A DNA stretch of 64,000 nucleotides, from positions 1,116,001 to 1,180,000 of the forward strand of contig JAGTWJ010000019.1 in the NCBI GenBank assembly GCA_020064725.1, written 5' to 3'. Origin of the DNA: Drechslerella dactyloides. Taxonomy: Eukaryota; Ascomycota; Orbiliomycetes; Orbiliales; Orbiliaceae. A program made the position numbers and the translations under genes. The notes under the pieces were generated by a model, which did not search any database, was not told the origin of the DNA, and worked only from the letters and a program-made list of their open reading frames with translations. Shown here piece by piece: positions 56,366 through 64,000 of this stretch (the stretch's first letter is position 1; each line of letters starts with the position of its first letter).

Positions 56366-57533
56366 TCTTGGGGGTGGTCGTCGGTGCGTGCGTGTGTGTG
56401 CCGCTTGGGATGCCCGGGACAGCCCTTCCCGCTCGGAGTTCCGATCATACACGTCAGATGTAACTAGCTAGTCTACATTGCCGTCCCTGGGTCCAGTTCT
56501 TAGCTAGCTGGGTTTCATCTTGGATTGTTCTGCATTCACTGTCCGTCTGTCCGTCTGCCTCTGTCTGTCCGTCCTTCTACTCGGTGTTACCGTCAGACTT
56601 CTTTCTCCCCATTGGTGATGCGATATTGATACTGATTCGATTCGATTCGATTCGCGCGCGGTGTTAACGTTTTGTGTAACGTTATTTCTGCATTTCGCAG
56701 CTTCCCATCTGCTTTCTTTTTCCTTGTTTTTTTCATGCTAGAATAGTTGTAGTAGTGACGCTTGCATATTTTCGATTCTCTGCTATGCTACTATCGTACT
56801 AGTTCTTTTATATAAGTAAGTAAGTATATACGTGTGTCCAGCTTCTGGTTTTACGAGACATGAGACAGCTTGCTCGGTTCGAAATATATGAGTGAAATGA
56901 CTCTGTAACGCTTACAATGGGTGCGACTCTTCGTGCGATCTGGCTTGCGAGACCAGTACGACTCTTGAGTTTCGAATTTCGTTGCAATTGTATAAGTACA
57001 TGTAACTACAGCTATCGGGTTCGGAATCGTCCTTCTCTGCCACTGCGTAACTATATAGCTTGTGATCTATAAGAAGTATCTAGGATTTTGCTTCCGTTTA
57101 TGTATCTTAGTTGTCCTCGACGGACGACTAATCCGTCAATTCAACTACCAAGTTATCGAGTGTAATTACAGCTTTGATCGTGCTCAAAACCTCGGGCGAC
57201 TAATATCAGCTGGGCTAATGTGCACGCTATGAAAACCTAATATAATGATCTTATCTCCCAGACCCGCTTATCTGATCTTGCTTCTTTCGGAAACCAGCCA
57301 GTGTTGCATTTTACACCCCACCGCGTTGTCCGAAACCCCCATATAACGCAATGAAATGACATGACACCCCGAATCCACGAATACACACGCATATCAACAG
57401 AATTTAACCATTAAGCCATCTTTCGCCGCCGAATGCATTTTCATAATAACAACGTTAAATCAAAACCACACGCCCGCTCTGCCATGATGATGATACCTTT
57501 CGCAAGAGAGGAAGCAGAAAAGTTGATCGCGGA
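56366..57533. other. Convergent 3' region with microsatellites
   Basis: No gene seen. It holds GTCC/GTCT runs near 56538-56575 and an ATTCG pentamer run near 56634-56653 (four copies), followed by T-rich DNA consistent with the 3' UTR of the Rab gene. The segment 57290-57533 lies after the stop of the next, minus-strand gene. Confidence 0.5.
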
Positions 57534-60218
57534 TTAAAGTAGAATTTGCTCCTTGGCCTCGACTGCGGCGAGACCTGGGAAATCACAGTCATACCAAGTA
57601 CAGTGGGGCTTGCCGCAATTACACAGCCGCCCTGGAATTGGGGGCACGCAAAAGTTATCGTAATTGTCAACGTCGGCGTCGACGTCGACGGCAGCAGCAG
57701 CAGCCCTGGCTTCTTGTTCCCGACGGAGCGTCTTGCGCTTGCGGCGGTCGAGTTTGCGTTGGCGAGCCTCCTTCTTGTCGAGGGGGTCGGTTAGCAGTTC
57801 GATGTCCGGCGTGTCCGAGTCGAGATTTTCGTCTTCCGTGTCGCTGTAGTCGGACGTTGGGGATTTGGGGCGCCTTGCATTGTAGCGTTTAGACCAGGAT
57901 GGCGTTGATTTGATCTCGTCGGAGAGAATTGTGAGGGTAGAGCGGGCGGGGGTGCGTGAGGCCGTGAGGGTTTTGCTAGGGTTTGCGGCAGCAGTGCTCT
58001 GTTTCTTGGATCTGAGGACGGGTTTTTTGGTGGGCTTGGGGCGTTTGGGGGCGGGGGCACTGAGGGGTTCAGCGGGACGTTTCTTGCCAGAGGATTTAGT
58101 CTTGATTGCTGGCATCGTTGGTGTAGTGGAGAGTGTGTCAGAGCGGGCAACCTTCTGGGTGGCTGTCTGAGGAACCGTTTGAGGAACGGGCTGAGGAGCC
58201 GTCTGAAGAACTTTTTGAGAAACTTCCTGAGGAATTGCCTGAGAATCTGCCTGAGGAGCGGTCTGAAGAGTAGTCTGAAGAGCGGTCTGAAATACTGTCT
58301 GAGGAACGGCCTGAGGAACGGCCTGGGGGACCGTGTGGGAAGGCGTCTGGATGACCGTCTGGGAAACCGTCGGGCTAAACGTCTGGGTGAACATTTGGGT
58401 GGATCGGTTGGTGGGCGAAGGGCTTGGGGTTCCCGCAACGCCAGAGAGAGGAGTGGGGTGAGAAGTTGGCGGAAGAAGTGGCGATGCCTCAGGTTTGAGA
58501 GAGACGCGGACTTTGACACCTGACTCGCCCGGCGAAGCAGGCGTTGTCTTACGGAGAGCAGCCTGCTTCCGGGTGACAGGTGCGAAGGAGGAGTCCATTT
58601 CGAAGATTTTGATCTCGTCGTACTTGAGGTCGCCGATGCCTGGACCCGGCCTCATCTGCTGCTTTGGCTGCTGCTTCGGAGCTGGTGCTGGTGGATATGC
58701 CCGTGGAGACTTGCCGTCTGTGAATATCCTGGGGGCAGGGAGTATTCCAGGCTCATTCCTTGCCGGTGAAGTTTCAACAGCGAGCCTCGGCGTCTGCCCC
58801 GAGACCACCGGTGAAGCTGGGGACTTGCGGATGGCAGCGAAGTCGGCGTCGAGTCTTGTGGCAAGCTCCCTGAAGGGGACGTCGACTGGAGGGCCGACCT
58901 CTGTGTTCAACGGCGGCCAGGCTGGCTGCGGCGACTTGTGAGGGCTGGTGACTGCTTGGACCTGACTCGAGCCTGGGAGCATGGTCCCCGAAGATATGAG
59001 GTCCATGATAGTATTGACCAGACTCCTGGGAGGGTCCAGCTGGACCGGTGACGTTGAGGATGCCATGATGGTGTCGTCCGATGATGGTGGAGGCTGTGAT
59101 AGTGGTGATGATGAGGGCGAGGCTGGTGGAGGAGGTATATTCGATGGCCGTCGCCCTTTACCGCCGTGCTCGTTCTCGATAATGTTTGCGCAGCGGCGCT
59201 TCTTGTCCGCTGGCAGAGCAGACGTCGAGCTCTCCAGCTGTTCTCTCTTCCGTTTAGTTTGAGACGTGCCCATGGCTGCTGCCGGGGCTGCAGGGACATC
59301 GGGCGTGTCTCTGCAGATCGTGGGCTGCAGCTCACAGTAAGGCCCCGGCAGCTCGCACGGGGACATCGAACCGCTATCGACATCCCGACGTCCGCTACCG
59401 GCACTCGTAAAGCTGGAGGCACTCTCCCCGTCCGTCTGGGACGGCGAGGCCGACGGCCGCTCAGGTGAGCACGACTGTGAATCCATATCGAAGAAAGCTT
59501 GGTAGATAACTTTTCGTAGTCCAGATTCCTTGAGAACAACGTCTAACATGCGAACAACATACTGGTTCGCCCGCTGGCGCTTCGCATATGAAGGGAAATC
59601 CCCTCGCGCGCAAACGCCATCCGTGGCCGTAAGCACCGCGGCGTTGAGAGTGACCTGTAAGGCATTGACACGGTTGGCGAAAGAACGGGCCACTCGGTCG
59701 GCCCTTCTGGCATCGATCTGGCCGGTCCGCTGGATCTGGGATACGTGGGCGGTGTGCTGGCTGAGAAGTGCGGCAATTGTCGAGGTGTCCAGTCTGAAGA
59801 TTACGCGCGAGGCGACAAAATCGACGCGGTGGATCCTCGCGAGGATTGGAATCTGGATTTGCGAATCCGTGAATTTGCTCTTTTTCGATCTGCCAGTGTC
59901 TCCAAGAACACTGTTAGTTGTAAGTGATGTGCCGGTATTTTTCGCAGTTGGAACGCCATTAGATGGAGCAGTTAATTTTGATGTCGATGCAGACGAGATA
60001 GTCGGGAGGATGATAGGCGGACAGAGTCGCCAAAGGCTGGAGGGGTGACGGAGGGCGATTTCGAAGAGGATCTTCCAGTCGAGGATTGCAAGGTCTTGTG
60101 GTTCTGTGGCTGCGATATCCGCGATGTTGATGGAGAATCGCCATTTGGCGATGGGGGAGGTGACCCACCAGGGGAGGGCCGTCGAGGGGACGATTACCGT
60201 GACGTCGAGTGGATCCAT
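57534..60218 (-). CDS. Large intronless protein with tetrapeptide repeats and Cys-rich end
   Basis: A single exon of 894 aa that I do not recognise. The N-terminal 250 residues look folded (MDPLDVTVIVPSTALPWWV, ILDWKILFEIALRHPSSLW, FANRVNALQVTLNAAVL, RANQYVVRMLDVVLKE). Residues about 250-600 are disordered and Ser/Pro-rich, with a KRKREQ and a KKRR basic patch suggesting nuclear location. Residues 607-690 are 21 perfect-length tetrapeptides of the form x-Q-T/A-V/A. Next comes a Lys/Arg/Pro-rich part (KKRPAEPLSAPAPKRPKPTK), an acidic Asp/Glu stretch and a basic helix. The end holds a compact Cys/His motif (CNCGKPHCTWYDCDFPGL, about 866-883) that could bind zinc. A chromatin or transcription role is inferred from composition only. 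Confidence 0.8.
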   Translation of the reverse strand: MDPLDVTVIVPSTALPWWVTSPIAKWRFSINIADIAATEPQDLAILDWKILFEIALRHPSSLWRLCPPIILPTISSASTSKLTAPSNGVPTAKNTGTSLTTNSVLGDTGRSKKSKFTDSQIQIPILARIHRVDFVASRVIFRLDTSTIAALLSQHTAHVSQIQRTGQIDARRADRVARSFANRVNALQVTLNAAVLTATDGVCARGDFPSYAKRQRANQYVVRMLDVVLKESGLRKVIYQAFFDMDSQSCSPERPSASPSQTDGESASSFTSAGSGRRDVDSGSMSPCELPGPYCELQPTICRDTPDVPAAPAAAMGTSQTKRKREQLESSTSALPADKKRRCANIIENEHGGKGRRPSNIPPPPASPSSSPLSQPPPSSDDTIMASSTSPVQLDPPRSLVNTIMDLISSGTMLPGSSQVQAVTSPHKSPQPAWPPLNTEVGPPVDVPFRELATRLDADFAAIRKSPASPVVSGQTPRLAVETSPARNEPGILPAPRIFTDGKSPRAYPPAPAPKQQPKQQMRPGPGIGDLKYDEIKIFEMDSSFAPVTRKQAALRKTTPASPGESGVKVRVSLKPEASPLLPPTSHPTPLSGVAGTPSPSPTNRSTQMFTQTFSPTVSQTVIQTPSHTVPQAVPQAVPQTVFQTALQTTLQTAPQADSQAIPQEVSQKVLQTAPQPVPQTVPQTATQKVARSDTLSTTPTMPAIKTKSSGKKRPAEPLSAPAPKRPKPTKKPVLRSKKQSTAAANPSKTLTASRTPARSTLTILSDEIKSTPSWSKRYNARRPKSPTSDYSDTEDENLDSDTPDIELLTDPLDKKEARQRKLDRRKRKTLRREQEARAAAAAVDVDADVDNYDNFCVPPIPGRLCNCGKPHCTWYDCDFPGLAAVEAKEQILL
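58149..58400 (-). repeat. 12-bp minisatellite, 21 units, inside a coding region
   Basis: Exactly 252 bases divide into 21 in-frame units of 12 bases that code for x-Q-T/A-V/A tetrapeptides (for example PQTV, LQTA, SQTV, PQAV). The units differ at many bases, so it is old rather than freshly expanded, yet the spacing has no indels. Confidence 0.85.
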
Positions 60219-63200
60219 TGTGTGGGTGTGTGGTATTCTTTATATCTTGGAATCAGAGATGAAGATGGCAGACGTTTGAAGAATTCTTTATACTGGGGTG
60301 AGAGCTTCGATAGATATATCTGCTATATATTGGGGTGGATTGATTTAGCCCACGGCGCAGGCAACGCTATAGGGATAGCGATACATCGAGTATATACACA
60401 TGCAAAGTGAATATAAAAATGTTTACACAGGCGTGCTAGATCAATATATAAAATTGATATCAGGGCGTTATCAATCATTCTTATCTGCACACGAAGATCA
60501 CGCTCATAGAAATGCTATCATTCAGATGTGCTATCGTTCAAAGATATTCGGCAGCATAGTACCACAGTGTTTGTCTACAATGCAAATCTTTGTCTCGCAA
60601 GCCAGACGCCTTCCTGCAAATCTGTTAATAGAACATTTGGGGTCTGATGATAAACCCGCCAAATAGTTGGCTCCGGTAGAAGATTGTGACGACGATATCA
60701 AGATATCATATTCTTCTATCAATGAAAGAACTTCTGGAATTCGCTGTCCACATGATCAGCGATATCGATACCGGCATGTTCCCGAGTGTCAGGTACCGTC
60801 TCTAGCTCTATTTAAAGAATGCATATGATACAGTTTTGATATAAAAATCGACTTATTGTCCTCCGAGAGGAGCGCTTCAGTCCATATCTAAAGTTTTAAA
60901 AGAACTCGACCGTCTTTATATCACACCCGCGCGCGCTCTTGTTCGTATAATATTCTTTGTCGCGAGAACTAGCGCGATAGCTGGCACACTGCTACGCACC
61001 ATACCGCGGGGTGCTATAGCCTCGTAATAATCCCGGCTATTGTGCCCTACATTGTTCGATCCGCGCGCGCGGATATCTCGGACTCCTCAAGCCGCCGCCC
61101 CCTTGGCATTCGATTCACATTACTAATACTTATTATTACAAACGCCAATCGTCCGAACTATCGACTTCCAGAACTTCTGCGCGTGGAGCTAGAAGACGGT
61201 CGACAGGCAGTTTGGCGCTGTGCTGCTGTTCTCATGGTGTGCTTTTGTCGGGAGTGTGTCTCGAGGGTCGTGGGGCTGCCAGCATTAGTGCATTTGCGGA
61301 GATATGATATGATAAGCCGCCGCTCACAGTTGTCAATGGGATTAGTAGCAGGATTGTGGTATACGTTTTTCAAGGTACTTGTTTCGAATTTACGGGCTTG
61401 CAGACAGACAGACAGGATATGCGCACTCGGGACTGTGAAGGGGTGTGAAAGTGTGCACGGCCCTTGCATTTTCTCCGCGTGCACAGGAAACAAGGAGGCC
61501 CGCTGGCGAGCCATGCTGCATGACAGCTCGCTGTTGCACCTTGTTGCAGAATTAACATTGACTTGTATTGTCACCTGTTGGATTATTGTTGCGCCGTGGA
61601 GAATATTGTCCCAATCGAGGGGACCTGCGCATGCATGCTGCTGGGGCCTTTTGGAATTTCCTGGAATTTCGTTTCTGCCGTCCGTTTGGGGGATTTAAAT
61701 TTTGCGGGGGGTTGCGCCATGGCTTTCAGAACAGTGCCTCCAACTTGCATGCAACATGCATCTGTCATCTCTTATTCATACATGCGGTCCAACCCCCTCG
61801 CTCGCTTGACAAAGGATGAGTGGCCGGACGGGGATCTGTGGGAGCGTGAGTGGGGCGTCCACCAGCCTGAAATGGCAGTCGGTGTTAACGCTTAGGAATT
61901 CTGGGCGAATGCTCGAGAAAAGCTGCGGGAGGATGGAAATTCAAGAGAACACGGCGACGGCGACACCGACGATTGGTTTTGAGGCCTTGTATTTGCTTAG
62001 CCTTGTCGCTGGCTGGCCAAGATCGAGGATCGTGACGCGATGCGATGCGATTGAAGTTGAGATGACCCAGGCGTAGGGTAGCTATACCGCAGCAATTAAT
62101 ATCAACACTCAGACTGCGACATGAGGGAGCCAATCTGGCTGCCTCAGCTGGAGCACGAAGTCTGGAGATCGAGCCACGAAGAAAAGTCCGCAATCAAGAC
62201 GGAGCGGAAGTTGGGATAGGCCCGCAAGCCTGCCGCGCCCCAAACTTACATTCGATCATACTGCCGGCCTCCCATTCGCTGGCCCCGCATGCAAGCCCAA
62301 GCACGCGAGGCTCGGACGTCCAATCACGGCTGGTGCATGACTAGCTGGCCCGCGTCGATGGTATGTACCACCATATGCGTTCCAGGCATGTTCCTCGCAT
62401 TACAGCAGCTCGCAAGATGCTTTCGAATTCGTATCGCTCACAAGCACTAACAACTTAGCTGAGATACCCAAGCTTCACGAGGCTGCACACGGAATGTGGG
62501 TTTTTCTTGTCGCGCAGTAGCGCACGGACGATGCATTGGTGCTCCAGACGTTCCCACGACGCTCCGATTTTGTCTTTTTTTCGAATTTCGCTCGCAGGCT
62601 GAGCATGCGCATGCGCACGCAGCAAAGATGCGCTTCTGATACAGCCCAATCGGGCCTCTCGAAAGACCCGTACGAAGGGCGTTGACGTCTGGGAAAGATG
62701 GGACCCGCCATCTGACGGGCTCTGATCGCTTCGTCACGGTTTAGTCAGGCCGGGTTATGTGCTCGTAATCCGATTGCATCGCAACTAATCGTCGATGCAT
62801 GCACATGACAGCGCTGGCAAAACCTTCCATGCATACCGTCCATTGTGATATCATGGCGCACGAAGGGAAGGCCTGGGGGCGAACGAGAGACGCCCAGCGT
62901 CCGGCGTCCCAGCATCCTATCTCATTTGTGCATGCTCGCCAGCGTTCTCCTGCTCCATTTGGCAGCAGACTAAAACTCCCAAGTGCGGGATCTCAGCATC
63001 CACCGAGACTCCACCTGGGACAGGTTCGCCGCGCTGGGGCCTTTCGCTCGTTCCAAGCCGCTGTGTTACAGGGGCCCCGATGACATTCTCGAAGCTTGCG
63101 GACATTAACGTCAGCTGTTTTTAGCGGACCGAAAAGGAGACCTGCCTGAGAAACAGCCCTCGAGCCGTCAGTAATTAATATTGATATTACTAATTTGCTT

Positions 63201-64000
63201 CGTCGCACTGCATTCGATTTTTGGCGAAGCGGACAAAGGCACGAACCCGCTCGTGCCTGGCTCGCTGGTTGGCGGGCGCGCAACGTTGCACCGTTTCTTT
63301 ATCTCGTCTTCTATCAATCGCGGCCTCCAAACCTTCTCCTTCCATCGGACCTCGCAGAAAATCCACCCGATCACGCCCGCTGCAAGTTCAAATTCCATTC
63401 AAGGGAACACCTCGCTTGACGAGTCACCAGGTCAAGCAAGCAAGCGTGCGCCCTGCGGCCGGCCTAAACGAACAGCCAAAACGGCGAGGGGAAAAAAGCA
63501 AACGGACTGTCCATTGCCTTAACACAGCAATACTATCTCGAAATCCGGGGAACCGCAGCCGAACAACATTATAAAACACTGCTGTCGCAATCTCACCCCG
63601 AACGGTCTGCTGGCGTACGAAGACGGACTGACCGACACCCGTACGAAGGCCGACTGCTGGGACGAGACGCTGCCCGCGACCTCCTGCTGAGATTTTGTGA
63701 TCACGATCGATAAACTGCTGGCGTACGACCCGTCCAGAAGCACGTACACCTACATACCTCCACCGCTGCCCTTGCGAGAATCTCCCCGCTGGGCTGAGTT
63801 TCCCGCCTAGCGTAAACACCTACATTCTGCGTTGCTGAGCTCCTTTGCCTTTCCTTCAGCTGCGGAATCAGTACTCCAAAAACCTCAGAGCTGGGATATA
63901 CGGTCTTATATGCCCTATCGACCATCGGACACCTGCACCGCTCGCTTGGAGACATCCCGATAACGTGCACTGCTCTTCCCGATCTTTCTCCCGAGACCGT
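60219..64000. other. Gene-free right flank
   Basis: No supportable gene. The first few hundred bases are the upstream region of the 894-aa gene. The longest frame (61042-61698 plus, 218 codons) has mixed composition, no family feature, and is overlapped antisense by 61158-61574. Frames between 62447 and 63970 also overlap on both strands. It may contain the promoter of a gene beyond the window edge. Confidence 0.45.

Noticed and set aside
61042..61698. 218-codon frame in the right flank
   Set aside because: No domain, mixed composition, antisense overlap with a 138-codon frame; probably chance.

Overview
The window reads as nuclear DNA of a filamentous ascomycete (Pezizomycotina). The genes are interrupted by short introns with GT...AG borders and CTAAC-like branch points. 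Intergenic spaces are long, stretches after many stop codons are T-rich on the coding strand, and several families are typical of this group (a fungal DUF3074 protein, a cysteine-free small secreted protein, GxYGxALQ-type ankyrin repeats). I could not fix the class or order. I saw no rRNA, tRNA, transposase or CRISPR array.

I support eighteen protein genes. Left part: a coiled-coil protein with an N-terminal Cys/His cluster (1852-3255), then about 8.9 kb with no gene I can support, then a Yippee zinc protein (12169-12739, minus). A ribosome block follows: uS3 (minus) divergent from the 40S-biogenesis factor Kri1 (plus), then a Pro/Ser/Thr-rich protein (minus) divergent from eS7 (plus). The intergenic regions of this block carry CACGTG, AGCCCTAA-like and AAAAATTT-like elements.

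Middle part: a signal-peptide plus single-membrane-span S/T-rich protein (22901-23920, minus), a seven-span membrane protein of unknown function (24702-26106), a membrane-anchored protein with repeated T-V-S-G-D motifs resembling DUF4097 (27977-30432), a free-standing ankyrin protein, a small secreted protein, a myotubularin-type phosphoinositide phosphatase (34593-37519), a DUF3074 protein (39189-41551), a 1272-residue coiled-coil protein with one membrane span (43068-46886) and a secreted protein of unknown function (47638-49512).

Right part: the mitochondrial ADP/ATP carrier (50575-52298, minus; very small first exons), Arp2/3 subunit ARPC5 (53844-54685, minus) divergent from a Rab5/Vps21-type GTPase (55371-56365), and a large intronless protein with 21 tetrapeptide repeats (57534-60218, minus). 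The last 3.8 kb holds no gene I can support.

Functional themes are ribosome assembly (uS3, Kri1, eS7) and endosome/actin membrane traffic (ARPC5, Rab5, myotubularin acting on PI3P). No complete unknown multi-gene system is evident. The best leads are the orphan seven-span protein, the DUF4097-like membrane protein, the tetrapeptide-repeat protein and the divergent promoters. Exon borders were inferred by eye from splice motifs, reading frame and remembered family patterns.
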